Below, piece after piece: positions 35,533-47,730 of a stretch of 64,000 nt of DNA. The notes below the pieces were generated by a model, which saw nothing but the letters and a program-made list of their open reading frames with translations, was not told the origin of the DNA and ran no database searches. Numbering within the stretch: the stretch's first letter is position 1; each line of letters opens with the position of its first letter. The DNA comes from Lasiosphaeris hirsuta (taxonomy: Eukaryota > Ascomycota > Sordariomycetes > Sordariales > Lasiosphaeriaceae): the NCBI GenBank assembly GCA_030549175.1, contig JAUKUA010000006.1, positions 1,240,001 to 1,304,000 on the forward strand. Reading direction: 5' to 3'. The translations under genes and the position numbers were made by a program.

Positions 35533-37547
35533 ATGATGTCCAAGATGTACACCCTCGTCTCCCTCATTTCCTGGATTGTCGTATGTGCGCTTGCACACAA
35601 CCAGGAGCCCCGAAGCCCAACATGTAAATCTGTGCCGGGCGGCGATGGATGGCCATCCCTCGAGACATGGGCAGCGCTCAACCAGTCGGTCGGCGGGAGA
35701 CTCCTTCAGCCGACACCTCCCGGCGCAGTTTGCCACCCAGGCCAGACCTCTTACAGCCCGACGCAATGCCCCCTCGTCCAGAGTTCGTGGTTTACCGAGT
35801 CCCTTCACTCAGACGACCCGGTTTCTGCGCAGTGGAACAACTGGAACAACGACACTTGCCTGCCCGACCCAAGAGCCCCCTGTAGTGCCGCTGGATACCC
35901 GGTATATGTGATAAATGCCACCATGGCGGAGCATGTCAAAGCTGGGGTTGACTTTGGTTAGTGCAAGCAGTGCTTGCAACGACACAGGGCGGGAGCTGAC
36001 GTGCAACCAGCTCGGGCACAAAACATCAGACTGATTGTCAAAAACAGCGGCCATGACTTCATTGGCCGTTCGAGTGCCCCGAATTCCCTGTCGATATGGG
36101 TTCACCACATGAAGGGGATCAAGGAGCACAAGAAGGGCTTCCAGCCACAGAACTGCAACGTGACGATTGAGGGACACGCCATAACCGCGGCAGCAGGCAC
36201 CCAGATGCAGGAAACGTACCGTGCCACGGCCTTACTCAACCGGACGGTCATAGGGGGCAACGGCAGGACGGTGGCGTTGGGAGGATTCATCACTGGAGGC
36301 GGCCACAGCATTCTGGCGCCTCACTATGGCATGGCCGCGGACCAGGTCCTCGAGATGGAGCTTGTGACGCCGACTGGTGAAATCCTAACAGCGAATGAAT
36401 GTCAGAACATGGATCTCTTCTGGGCTTTCAGGGGCGTACGTATTCCCTCCACCCCTTGCAGCATCTCAAAGCCAAGAGACATTGCTAACGCCGTGCTTTC
36501 CTCCAAGGGGGGCGGCTCGACCTTTGGCGTCCTAACATCCATTACCCTCAAAACCATCCCCAGCCCCTCAGTCATGAGCCTAACCTTCCAGTTCGCCACC
36601 TCATCCTCCAACCCTCACGCCTTCGACGCCATCGCCTACTTCACGAGCCAGTTCCCCTCGCTTGCCGACGCGGGCGTGACGGGGTACCCCATCATCTTCA
36701 ATGGTGTGGCCAACGCCTCGGACGGGGGCCAAACCCTCGCCAGCGGCGTCATCGGCAAGGTCATCATGCTCGACACGCAGAACGTGACCGACATCCTGGC
36801 CGAGTTCGAGCCGCTGTTCGCGCACATCAACGCCACGTGGCCCGGCTTCGTCTTCTTCACGAGCACGACATTCTACCCCTCGTTTGGCGCCTGGTACGAG
36901 GAGAACTACGATCCCTCGCCGGTCGGCTACGGGAGTGTCATGGGCTCGCGCCTGCTCGATACCCCGGCATTGGTGGCTAATGCGACGGCGACGAAACTGG
37001 CTCTGGAACGGTTCTCGGCCGGTGGACAGGCGACGGTGTACATTGTTTCGGGGAAAGGGGTGTGGAATGCCCAGCCGCGGGGAGGTTCTACGGCAGTAAA
37101 TCCGGCGTGGAGGAGGGCCGTCGTTCATGCGAGTGAGTCTGCGGCTTTTGAAAAACACTGATGATGCGAGAGTTGGGCTAACCGTGATTCTTCCTCACCC
37201 TGCAGCTGCGAGTGTCAGTTTTGCACCACTAAACCAAACGGCCAGAGTATTAGCTATTGCCCAAACAAACTCGCAAACCGCTGCCCTGCGGGAACTGACT
37301 CCGAGAATGGGTGCCTATGTCAACGAGGTGAGTCGGACAGCTTAAAAGGCAGCTTTGGTGATGGTTGCTAACCAAATCAAAGGCGTCGCGCTATGAGCCA
37401 GACTGGCAGCACGCCTTTTGGGGCGAAAATTACTCCCGTCTGCTCAAGATCAAGCGCACTGTCGACCCGGACGACGTGTTTTGGTGCATGCCGTGCGTTG
37501 GTAATGAGAGGTGGCAAGAGGCGGACGACGTGTTGTGTCGTGTCTGA
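35533..37547 (+). CDS. Secreted FAD-linked oxidase (BBE/VAO type)
   Basis: Five exons, 35533-35956, 36011-36435, 36508-37132, 37206-37327 and 37383-37547, give 586 aa. In-frame ATGs also exist at 35494, 35536 and 35545; I prefer 35533 because MMSKMYTLVSLISWIVVCALA makes a good signal peptide. The PCMH FAD-binding domain shows IRLIVKNSGHDFIGRSS, whose His is the usual covalent FAD anchor, then VALGGFITGGGHSILAPHYG and ATNP-like NMDLFWAFRGGGGSTFGVLTS. The C-terminal BBE segment is YEPDWQHAFWGENYSRLL...TVDPDDVFWC. Relatives oxidise sugars (AA7) or secondary metabolites; the substrate cannot be read from sequence. The intron within AFRG|GGGS is 72 bp and in frame, so an unspliced product would also be open. 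Confidence 0.85.
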
Positions 37548-37677
37548 AAAAAACCCAAAACCAAAGCCGATTCGTCGATCATGTTGCCAGGGTTTGCCAA
37601 TCATTGTCTCATACCCAAGATTCTCCAACTCTAATTGTTGCGGTATATGGTGCGTGAAGAATAAAAGAAATGCTAGT

Positions 37678-39457
37678 TTATGTCTCCTCTTCTTCTTCCA
37701 CCTGCCCCTGAGCACAAAAGCACCAGCCAGCCGCGATAATGGCAACAACCACCAAGTAAAACCACCAAACAGAGCCTACCACCCCTTCCCTCATACCCGC
37801 AGCATAAACAGCCCCGCCGACTGCTGGTCCGACCGCTCTGGCCAAATTGGCCAACACGTTTCCCGCGCCATTCACAGTCCCCAGCACCGCTTTGGTCGGA
37901 GCAGACTCGGTCAGAAGAATTACGGTGCTTGGGATGGCCATGGTCCTGGCCATAATCCGTCCCCAGATAATAGCTCCAAGCCCTAGCCATCTTAGGAACG
38001 AAAAGGGGCCTGTTTCGAGCAGTAGGGATAGGTACGGGGCGAGAAGGTACACCAGGGGAAACAAGGCAAGTGAAATCTTGAATACGCCAAGGGTGCCAAT
38101 CCGAGCTTGCATACGCGGGTATATGAAGAGCTGAAGGAGGATTCCGCAGATGCCAAAGGAAGAAAGCCAGAGGCCAATGATCGATGTTCGCAGTCCTAGA
38201 CCGCCAGTAAATGCGATGAGTGTGGCGTGCGCGTCAGCATCGCCGTGCGGTGTGGAGAGAAAGACGGGGAAAATATGCTGTATCGATTGTAAATATTTAC
38301 TAGTAGGTAGACGAGTCAAAGGCAAAGCCACGTGGCATACCATAAAAGCCGAGTTATGCAGGGGCAGTAAGCCGAAAGAAACCAACGCAGCAATGGTGCG
38401 GCGGTTGAGTATCGATCGAAAGGATGCTTTCGCCCGGGGAGTAGATGCGAGAGGTGAGTGAGTTTCTCTCAGCAACGTTGATTGCCTGCTCGCTCTCCTT
38501 TACCTCGGCAAGCTCTACAGCGCTTTGTTCCTGCCCAGTCTGCTGAATCGCGTCAAACAGAAAGTCCTCAGCGTCGTTTAGAGGTATGTATGATACGGCC
38601 CGGTTTCCGATGAGAATCTGCTTGATCCAACGAACCACAGCCTCTCCCATAACACCGATATCCCGCTCGTCTTCCTGGAAAGGAAGAGTCTCGCGAAGCC
38701 AAAACACAGCTAGCAGGAAGGCAACCACCAGTACAGCAGCGTTCAGCATCGCCGGAAGGACATAGGGGTAATCCAGCAGCCACTGCACGCCCTGGCTATT
38801 TCCGGCCCAGTTCATCAATCCCTGGGGACCAAACAGCCATGGGAGGTTCAGCACAGGCTCAGCAAGGAAGCCGCCAAATGCCAGACTTGCCACCATGCCC
38901 GAATTGAAGACAAGGGGCAAAAGCAGAAAAGCTTTAGTTTGGTACTTCCGCTCCTGAACCACCTCAGCTGTCATGGCGCGCATGATGGAAACATTCCCAT
39001 TCGCCAGCCCGGCCAGAGTTCGCCAGAAAAACAAAGCGCCGAAAGATCGACCGAAACCAAAAGCTGCGTTTGCCACGGCTGAGATGGCAAGCCCAATGAC
39101 GATGGAGAACTTGCGTCCGTGAGAGTCTGACAAGAGTCCCCAAGGCAATGGGACAAAAGACTGGGCAAGAGGAAAAGAGGCGACCAGCAGGCCTGAATAA
39201 GCGGAGACCTGGGCGGCAAGGTTCAAATCGCTATCGATGCTGGACAGCACAAAAAGCTGGTCCTTGTTCGGAAGGTCGAGCCAGCCCACGGGGACCTTGT
39301 CCTTTGGCTCCTGGCCTCGCTGAGTAGTCCGAGATCTGGCGCTAGGGTCGCTCGCGCTGCCTTGGAGCGGGGATGCTACACGTAAATTGTCAGCGGACCT
39401 TTTTTGAAGTGAAGATTACTACGCACCGCTCGGTAGTCGGCCCTCCCTGGGACCCAT
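37678..39457 (-). CDS. MFS transporter (12-TM drug/H+ type), frame change near 38470
   Basis: Exon 1 is 39427-39457 (MGPREGRLPS). A 51-bp intron (GTGCGT..GTAG, branch GCTGAC) leads to exon 2 at 39375. The N-half shows the MFS motif GLLSDSHGRKFSIVIGL and a run of TM helices. The C-half (LRETHSPLASTPRAKASFRS to the TAA at 37678) adds more TM helices in a different frame. The switch lies at about 38440-38480. I found no convincing intron there, so it is either an unusual small intron or a frameshift. It belongs to the general YCR023C/multidrug MFS group by motif; substrate unknown. The tail is Glu-rich (GQVEEEEET). Transcribed convergently with the FAD oxidase, about 130 bp apart. Confidence 0.75.
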
Positions 39458-41264
39458 CGAGGCGTCAGGTCGCGCGCTTAGGTAAGCAGGTGTTTCTTCT
39501 GGCTAGGAATGGACAACAAAGAAATGTGAAACCGCTTAATCGGTTGAAGCGATCGTGAAGTAGCGAGAGTCTATTGTCGGCATGTGGTCTGGTTTTACAA
39601 TGGGCAGATGTCGCCGGAGGTCGATGGCAGAAAAGAGAGAAATCCATCCTAAACGACAGGCAGTTGTCTGTCGTAAGAGTCCTGGGAGCACTATAGTGGT
39701 GCGGACGGAAGTCTAACCAAACCTCTGAATTGGGACCCGAGCCGAGCCAATATCGGCGGTTTCCCCCCATGCCTAAGGTCGACTCGGACAGGAAGGGTGC
39801 CCATTTATGTGTGTCCCCCGCCTGGGCCAGTCAGAATCTATCAATGGTGCTGTGGTGGGTTGCTCCTGGCACAGGTCAGCCGTGCAGCCCACCTTACCGG
39901 TAGATTAGCAGGTAGAATCGGAGGCAAACTTACCTTACTAATACACTAGTGGCAAGACTTGAAGAAGTACTGGTGGGTCAACTTTTCCAGGTTGACCCTG
40001 CCAGAAAGTGGATGGAAACCGTTCAATGACCAAGTTGCCTGTCTGATGAACATAGACCTAGCGACACTACGAATCGCTATCGACTGCAATGAAATGAAAG
40101 CTATGATCCTCATCCCCCTAGCCAGATTCCCGGTCATAATAAAAAAAAAGTAATATCCTTCATCTGATGCGGGACAAAGGCAAAGTGGATTTACTTGTCA
40201 AATGCTTCAACGACGCAAGCATGTTGCCATTACCGCATACCAACGCGGTGGTTTCACATAGGCACTCCCAAGAACATGACCTTATTCACAAGCTACTCAT
40301 CTCAACAAAGCCCGGGGTAAACGACCAGAAGTGGAACTTGATCCCACTACACCCGCTTGTCGGTATGAAGGGGAAGAAAAGAAAACCTGCTTTACAAACC
40401 ATTGAAGACGATCCCGAAACTAGTGAGGGAAGCCCGACGCTAGAAGAGGGCCGTGACGGTCACGATCCTGTCGGAGACACTGACAAGCCTGACTTTTCCA
40501 GTCGCGCCCGCGCTGCGTAGGATGAAGTGTGAAACATGCGTTGGATTCTTAGAAGCTGGGCTTTCGTTTCGGGGAAACTGAAGCCTTATAGACAAGGACC
40601 GATGAAATGGGGAGATACTACAGTACAGGCCTTTGAAATATTAGGAAATATCCTTTTTTTTTACCTTAGAGAGGCCTTCTACAGGCCTCAATACCTCTTT
40701 TTGAGTTTCCGGTTGCCTATGGGAACCAAAAAACCACCTAGGTGTGGAGGGTAGAAGCAGCGTCCCTGGGTCAGAAATCGAACGGCAGGGCTTGCGGATG
40801 GGTCCTGCCTTGTTCTCAGTCGATGCGGGGAAAGCGGCGTCCGCTTGCCAGATTTGGCTCGAACGTCAAACAAGAACAGAGTTTCACAATCGGATTCCCA
40901 TTGTCTTGCACCCCGAAAATACCCTCAATTGACGACAGGTAGCTAATGGCTTGGCCACAGCGGCTAGCGCGAAGCTGTCCACCGTCACATACTCAAGGTT
41001 ACCTCACAAATCCCTCCAAGGAAACGCCAACGACATACCGCAGCATACCTGGATCTGCATACTGCCGCGTCCACGGGACGTGGGTGCGGGGTGCGCTAAC
41101 CGCCCGCACTCGGGGCTTATTTCGGAAGTGGGAAAGCCGGCTACTACAGCATCTACTACTATCTGACCATCCGCTTGTACAATCGATATGAGAAACCTCG
41201 CTGTCCAGGCTCCGCAGTACTGATGCTCCCACTTAGACGCCCTCATTCTTAACTCGGCGATACC
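39458..41264. other. Intergenic region between the two MFS genes
   Basis: Divergent promoters lie at both ends. A short poly-A tract is at about 40139-40149 and a poly-T tract near 40652. One weak ORF (40167-40520) is listed separately. Confidence 0.5.
40167..40520 (+). CDS. Hypothetical small ORF, 117 aa, doubtful
   Basis: An ATG-started frame with a hydrophilic C-terminal half (GKKRKPALQTIEDDPETSEG). No domain, signal peptide or neighbour supports it. It could be a lineage-specific gene, a remnant of a longer gene or chance. Confidence 0.18.
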   Translation: MRDKGKVDLLVKCFNDASMLPLPHTNAVVSHRHSQEHDLIHKLLISTKPGVNDQKWNLIPLHPLVGMKGKKRKPALQTIEDDPETSEGSPTLEEGRDGHDPVGDTDKPDFSSRARAA

Positions 41265-43176
41265 ATGCCGATAGGAAGGATTTCCAACCTCTCCAAGGCC
41301 TCGTGGCGCCTGCACTATTTCTGCCTTTTCCTAGCCCTCGGGTCATTTGTGTGGGGGTCAGGCCAGTCTCTCATCATCCCTCATGTTGCCGTGTTTCGGC
41401 CGCCGCGGAGCCGGGTGCCGTTTTTCGGGCTGACCCATCCGCAGATATAATGTCGGCGTCCTCGCCTCGGTGCTTGTGCATCCCGGCTTCAAGGAGACCC
41501 TCGGCAGCCCCGATGCGCCCGTCAACGGCCTCATCACCGGCGTCTATTACATCGGCACATGGCTGAGCTACATCTTCTTGGCCCACCCTGCGGCGGATAG
41601 GCTTGGCCGTCGCTATGCTGCCCTTGTCGGTATGCTTGTCATGTCTGTCGGCCAGGGCCTACAGGCTAGCGCCGTTGGGCCTGGTGCACTTGCCATGGTC
41701 ATGTCGGGACGCATCATTGCCGGAATGGGCACTGGGATCGTTTCCACGAGCGTGCCCCTATATCAAAGTGAAATCGCCCCGCCAAAGCACCGTGGCAGGT
41801 TTGTCGTCATGAACCATGTTGGCTTCGTTGCTGGTCTCGCGACTGGCTTCTGGTACGTGATATTCGGCTTTTGGGACTCCAGCTCTCTATCTCTGTCTAA
41901 CTCCTCCGCAGGGTTGGATATGCCATGACATTTTGGAACAACGCCCATGGGCAGCTTGTTGGATGGCGTTTCTCGCTTGGCCTTTCGCTTATTCCAGCTG
42001 TCCTCTTCCTGGTTGGGATTCCGTTCATGTATGACTCGTAAGTGAGCCCTCTTTGTACCGTTATTGACAAGCAGCACTGATCCAAACAAACAACAGGCCC
42101 CGCTGGCTCGTCGAACATGGGCACAACGAGATCGCCATGAAGACACTCCAATACTACCGCGACGGCTACTACTCCCCTGACGAGGTTCTCACTGAACTTG
42201 ACGAGATCGAGCGCTCCGTCGCCTCATTCAAGGCCTCGGGTCTGACCTGGATCTCGCTTTTTACAGACGCTAGTCTCTTCGCCCGCCTGTGGCGATCGGC
42301 TCTCCTCCAGTTCATGGGTCAAATGTGCGGTGCCACCGCTATGAAATATTACTTGCCAGCGCTACTGAAGGCTTTGGGGCTGAGCCCTCGCCTGGCTTTG
42401 CTTGCTGGTGGTATTGAGAGTACTTTGAAAATTGGGTGCACCTTGGTGGACATGTTGATCATTGACAAAGTTGGTCGAAGGATCACACTAACCGCAGGCG
42501 CTGCCGTCATGGCGGTTGCGATGCTGGTGAGAAAAGGGCCCCTAGAAATGCCTAGTTGTTTGAAGATTTTACTGACGTGAAATCATACAGATCAACGGCG
42601 CTCTACCTCAGATTTACCCTGGTAATATCAACCGCGTTGCCGACTTTGCCTGTGTAGTCTTTGTCTTTATCTACTCCTTCGGTTACAGTATGGGCTTTGG
42701 CTCAGCAGCGTGGGTTTACGGCTCTGAGGTAAGGACCTAGCTAGCAACTGTCCAAGGTTGCGTGAAATACTAACATTGTCACACAGATTTTCCCGACCGC
42801 TATACGCGCTCGTGGACTTAGCTTCGCCGCCTCGGGAGGCGCCGTTGCTTCTGTTGCCGTCTCGCATATCTGGCCTGTCGGCATTGCCACCATCGGCTCT
42901 AAGATCTACTTTTTCTTCATGGCCATCAACTTAGTCTGCGTTCCAATCATCTGGCTCTTGTATCCCGAGACCAAGGGGAGATCGCTCGAAGATATGGATG
43001 TGCTGTTTGGAGGGAGCCCAACTGTCTCCATGGAGAATCTACTGGACTCGGACAGTGAAAGATATATCGACCCAGTCCCGCCACCAAAGGGTACCACCCC
43101 TAACTCTGGGGGAGTGGCTGGCCGGCGAGATAGTGATGAGATTTCAATAGCCGGGGCCGAGCAGTATTCGCTATGA
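41265..43176 (+). CDS. MFS sugar transporter
   Basis: Six exons, 41265-41356, 41445-41852, 41912-42037, 42097-42526, 42591-42728 and 42787-43176, give 527 aa. All introns are 58-88 bp GT-AG. Sugar-porter signatures are present: YNVGVLASVLVHPGF after TM1, DRLGRRYA in the first motif A, GRIIAGMGTGIVSTSVPLYQSEIAPPKHRG, the SPRWL motif split by intron 3 (MYDS|PRWL), DKVGRR, YGSEIFPTAIRARG, and the PETKGRSLEDMD end motif. The C-terminal tail is cytosolic, Ser/Asp-rich. Twelve TM helices are expected. Substrate (hexose, pentose or galacturonate) is not resolvable; the neighbouring pectin lyase makes a pectin-derived sugar reasonable. Confidence 0.88.
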
Positions 43177-43501
43177 CCATAGTATCTACCAAAAGGGAAT
43201 ACCGGCATCAATGATTGCTGATGCATTGTCGCATTCAGTGTTCATGAAGAGGTGCGCTTCACTTTAATCATATTCCTTCAACTGTTAGCAAATATTTGTT
43301 GAAGTGGCTATTGAGAGATATGTACTAGCAAGCTTCACTGAATATATACAGCTGCAAACTAGGCTAGAAACATTGCGCGCAGCAGTAAGTTTCGCGTTCC
43401 TGGGGTCCTTCCGAGGCGAGTTCTCAGGATCAAGTTGTGAACAACTCAACAACGTCAAAGACCTGAGCTTGAGAGATTAGTGCAATTCAACCCGGTACCA
43501 T
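43177..43501. other. Convergent intergenic region
   Basis: Short space between the 3' ends of the sugar transporter and the PL4 lyase. No gene seen. Confidence 0.6.
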
Positions 43502-45001
43502 CTAATAACAGAATGATAGAAAACAGGTGGTAATCACAAAGTTGGGACTCAAGACAGTGTCCCCGCTGCTTCCCGAAAGCGGCCCGACAGTAATCGTGTT
43601 ACTACCCGCGACCAGCTTACTCGACGGGATGCTCACGTCGTACACCTCCCCGTTGCCCCTGTACGCACCGCGCGTGACACCATGGCTGTAAATCTTTGTC
43701 GGCGCGCTGGGGTTCGCCGCCGACCACCCGTTGACCGTAGTCTGCGGGCGGCCGCCGGCAAACGCCAAGGTGGTTGCGATGCGCAGCGTGGCAGCCCCGG
43801 GCGCGCTGCCAAGGTTAAACCGGATGGTGACGGGATTGTTGGCGCTCTGGAAGACGGTCATGGGGAAGTCGGAGAGCTGCGAGCTGCCGACGGTGTAAGT
43901 CAGGGGCCCCCGCGGCTCATGCGCGAGTCGGACGGGTGCATGCGCAGGAATTTGTTGGCGTTGCGGAAGCCCGTCGGCTGACCGTCATACTCGCCGATCT
44001 TGAAGAGGGACTTGCGGTTGGTCGGGGTGATGCTGCCGGCGATGTTGGTGTTGGTGGTTTTCCCGGCCGAGACGCTGACCGAAGAGGTGCTGATCTTGTA
44101 TTCGGTCTGGTACAGCACCATGGTGTAGGTGCCAGGCTTCATCAGCGGCGAGGTGAAGGCGCCGTTGGACGACGTTTTCGCCCAGTACTGTGCCGCGCTC
44201 TTCACGCTGGGCACGCCGGAGCGTGTGAAGGCCATCAGGTACGGGCCGTGGAGTCCGATGCGATAGGCTTCTGTCTGCGTGTGGCCGCTGTTCATGTAGT
44301 TGTACAGATTCGTGGACGCACCGGCGTTGTTAGAGTCGATGTCGCGGAAGAAGGGGCCGCCGGAGGAGGACTCCTGCTGGGGCGTCATGATGCAGACATG
44401 GATCTGGTCGCTGCCACCATACACGCAGTGCGAATCTTCGTCGATGAATCTCGTCGACGAGTAGAACTTGGATCGCGTCTGCCCATTGACGGTGTAGACG
44501 TCGGAACCCTCGACGGCCGAGCTGGCGCCATTCGTGTTCGAGACAGTGCCGTAGGGGTATTCCTCCGAAAGCTGGTCGGGAAGAAGACACGCAATGAAGC
44601 TCAGCTCACCGATTGAAGGCTGGGCTGTGATGTAGGTTGCCAAGTAGACAGCGCTTTCGCCTTCGCGAACAACCATGTAATGTGTCACGGTCGAGGTTAC
44701 GCAAGTGACCTTGATATACTTCTTGGATCCGGATCCCTGGCTGATCGAGATGGTCGCGGACCCGAGTCCGGGGCCGATGTGTGTGCCCTGGCTTCCATAC
44801 TGCAGCTCTGTGCTCCGGAACTTGATTGATTTGATGTCGCAGTTGGACTGGCTGACGGAGAAGATCAGGGGGTTTGCGGAGCCGGGATCGACGATGTAGT
44901 TCCCGCCCGATGAAGTATACCCGAAGGCACAAAGCGCGAGAGAGAGAGACAAAGGGGGAGGTTGTAACGACGGCCAGTCGAATGGCAGAAGCGAGCCCCA
45001 T
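43502..45001 (-). CDS. PL4 rhamnogalacturonan lyase, with two frame breaks
   Basis: The protein is collinear with secreted PL4 rhamnogalacturonan I lyases: [20 protein letters not shown] start, [43 protein letters not shown], then the C-terminal carbohydrate-binding-like [13 protein letters not shown] and [19 protein letters not shown]. These enzymes cut the rhamnose-galacturonate backbone of pectin by beta-elimination. The frame is broken twice. The ATG at 45001 ([12 protein letters not shown], a signal peptide) joins the mature frame only if the (GA)6 run at 44938-44949 had one more unit. Near 43907-43915 a G/C homopolymer lacks one base, giving a premature TGA before the LTYTVGSS block. 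It is either a recent pseudogene or carries base-calling errors. The 45078 start in the mature frame gives no good signal peptide. Confidence 0.8.
44938..44949. repeat. (GA)6 run at the PL4 signal peptide
   Basis: Six GA units lie exactly where the signal-peptide frame and mature-protein frame of the PL4 lyase fail to join. A change of one unit would restore continuity. Confidence 0.85.
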
Positions 45002-46505
45002 CTTGGTTGCCTACAGCAAGAGAAGGTTCTACTTTGAAGCCAAGCCCGAGGAGGGATGGGAAGGGATATCGAAGCCATGTTGAAGTACCGCCAGAGGGAC
45101 TATTAAAGACGAATTGAAGTAGGCAGTACGCCCCCAGAGCATTGATCGGTGATCTCGGTTGTCGGACCTGGAAAACGGACTCACCAGGTTCATGGCAAAT
45201 TGATCGTTTCATGCCATTGGCGGAACCAAGGAGAGGCTCTTCTCCGTTGTATACAGAATCCGGGGTACGATGCGCACTAGACTCTACCTGAAGCAAGAAA
45301 GCCGTTGGGGTAGCATCCAGTGAGGGGGAGCGTATTTCTCGGGGGAAATATAAGTCCCACGCCGCCCAAGGCGGTGGATTGACGGACTGGCCAGCCGACG
45401 GTTTCAAGATCCCCGAGAAACAGAACGGCAGGCTGACCGGTATTCCGAGAAAGGGCCTACTATAGTCGCATAAACAGTACGCTTGAAAGACTATTCACGC
45501 CAAATTTTGACTTTTTCACTAATGGTAGAGTTCGACTTTTTATCGAAGACAGTAAAAGAAGGAAAAAAAGGACGGGCACCGTGCAGATAGGATTCTGTGA
45601 AACGGTGTTCTGTTGAAATCCCAAGTATAAGCAGCATCTCGCACAACATAACGGCTTCAGGTAGGCCTGTCTTTGGTATGCTGCACTGATCGTGGCGGTG
45701 ATACATAGGCGGAGGCGTGCTTGCAAATTCCATCGTCTCTCTACTTCCAAAGAGATGGGACTGGTGGACCGAAGGAACCGACGGGACGGCACTGTCCCTC
45801 ACATCAAGGCAATGTGACTATTGAGGAGCCCAAGGTGCACAATTCGGGAGGGCTGGGAGTTTTAACACTCCCTCATCTTGCAAAGATCTAGTCTCCAGAC
45901 CCATAGCTCAGTTGGCATGACTCTAAATCATTTGTTCCTAGCTGGCCAGTCGGATCCGAAATGTCCGGTCCTGATGCTGGTGATCAGCCATCTAGGCCAA
46001 CATGTTGGGGGCGTGGTTCTGCACTCGCCAACTACACGGCCATACCGCAGCGCTCTCTCCGATCACCCGGTGATCCGACCCAAGAAGGAGTTCCGTTTTC
46101 GAGTCGTTGGGGAGATCCAATGTGTGGGGTCGGAGATGCCGTCATTCTCAATCGGGGACGGACACAGGCTGATGGAGGAATGGTCGAAACTTCAATCGTG
46201 TGGGTGTATTGCCCGAAGGTCGGGACAAGCAGCAGCCATGGATTCCTAATGTCCATATGCCCCCATCTCTGGCACGGTGTAGTGACAGCGCCAGACTTGT
46301 GGAATTAACGCAACCTTAGCGTTGTGTAGAATTTGCGGGTGTAAATGATCACGACGATACCGTTCTACCGAACTCCCATCCTTGTTTTTCCGCAAGTCCT
46401 CCGCCGCATGTCAAAATGGCAATGATCCCCAAACCCCAAGACAACACACAAGGTATTGCGTCTTCCCGAACCCCTCCATCTTTTCCCTTTCCGGTCTCGA
46501 ATTGT
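45002..46505. other. Intergenic region
   Basis: PL4 promoter side and 3' flank of the eS28 gene. Small ORFs at 45878-46308 show no conserved features. A sequence near 45899 (TAGCTCAGTTGG) resembles a tRNA A box but no B box or acceptor stem follows. Nothing else supportable. Confidence 0.5.
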
Positions 46506-46851
46506 TTATCTGAGACGGCGGGCCTCACGCTCGGACTCTAGGAGGCAGAGGATGTCGTCGACACGTACTGTGTGATGGTTAGTAGCTAGCGCTTCGGGGA
46601 TCTCGAGGATCGAGAGGGGGACAAGCCGTACCTGGGCCCTTGACGTTGCGAATGATGGAGCGGGTCTGGTCGTCCATGAACTCAACGCGAACCTGAGTCA
46701 CACCACCGCGAGATCCTTTATTTTTCCACGATTAGAAGTCTGCGCACAAATGGGATAACGCTGGGCACGCTGGGCGGAAATTTCGCATACCGGTTCTGCC
46801 GAGAACGCGGGTCACCTTGACGAGCTTGACGGGGGCCTTGGAGGAATCCAT
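46506..46851 (-). CDS. rps28: 40S ribosomal protein S28 (eS28)
   Basis: Three exons on the minus strand, 46791-46851, 46632-46715 and 46506-46567, encode 68 aa. This is the usual length, from [21 protein letters not shown] through [15 protein letters not shown] to [14 protein letters not shown]. Introns are 75 and 64 bp with GTATGC/AAAG and GTACGG/ACAG borders. It is a small-subunit protein near the mRNA exit/E site. The sequence is nearly invariant among fungi, so the call and splice sites are very secure. It is too short and too split to show as one open frame. Confidence 0.96.
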
Positions 46852-47730
46852 TTTTGTGACTGATCGAGTTAATGGCGTGGAAAGAGTCGGGCGCGCAAAT
46901 TCGTGGTTGTTGGCGTTATGTTAAGATGCGGAATTGCAATTGTGCGGAGCCAAATTCGCAGGGTTAGAGGAATATTTTAAATCCGCACCGCCAGGCTCAC
47001 CGCCCAGACCCCACTATTTGTTGGTGGGATGTGTGGTGGGGTCCAAAACTTGGTGGTGGCCCCTGCTCTCCTGCTCGCCTGCCCGCCAAATCCATCCCAA
47101 CAGTCCTATCGCGGAACAAGATTTTTATCTGGCAAAGTTGGGGCTGTACGTTAACAAGGAGCCTCCTAACGATTATGCAAGCTGAATTCAAGCTGCCCTC
47201 TTCTTGTTTCCCTAATTAAACTCTCAAGACTCTCAGCATAATGATCTTTTCTTCGCTCGAGACTTAAGCGGAAACCACATCATCATTAGTGAGTAAAAGT
47301 GTCACAGCATAGAGCCACACTAAAAATCACACTGCCTTCTTCACTGTGATATGTTGTCAGAAATACGGGCGCCGAAGCCAAGCAATCAGCTTGGAACAAA
47401 TTGTGACGGCGTTCTGGCGTGGCTTATTGGCATGGCTAGCGCGCTAAGTGGGCAGGGCGCAGCAAGTGCGGGAACGCCAGATTCCCGGCAACTCTCAACC
47501 CAACGGTCAGCAAGCCAAGAATTTCGACACACCAACCGCCTCATATCGCCTACAGCATGACTGAGCTTTAGCAGATCGAAGTGCGAGATATACAGAGGCT
47601 AGGTAACCCCACACTTGGGGCTCTGCTCAGATTGATTGAACATCCATCCAACTCGATTCAATTCCTCGGTCCCGAGCCATCACCACCAAGGACACCGGCA
47701 GGCAGCCACTGTTGCCTTCTGTGAGCCAAG
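46852..47730. other. Divergent intergenic region (eS28 / GH71)
   Basis: Promoter space for the ribosomal protein gene and the GH71 gene. No gene seen. Confidence 0.6.

Noticed and set aside
43936..44616. Plus-strand ORF (226 codons) opposite the PL4 lyase
   Set aside because: Antisense shadow of the lyase, with no recognisable domain.
45895..45970. tRNA-like sequence (A box TAGCTCAGTTGG)
   Set aside because: No matching B box, acceptor stem or T arm; does not fold as a cloverleaf by eye.
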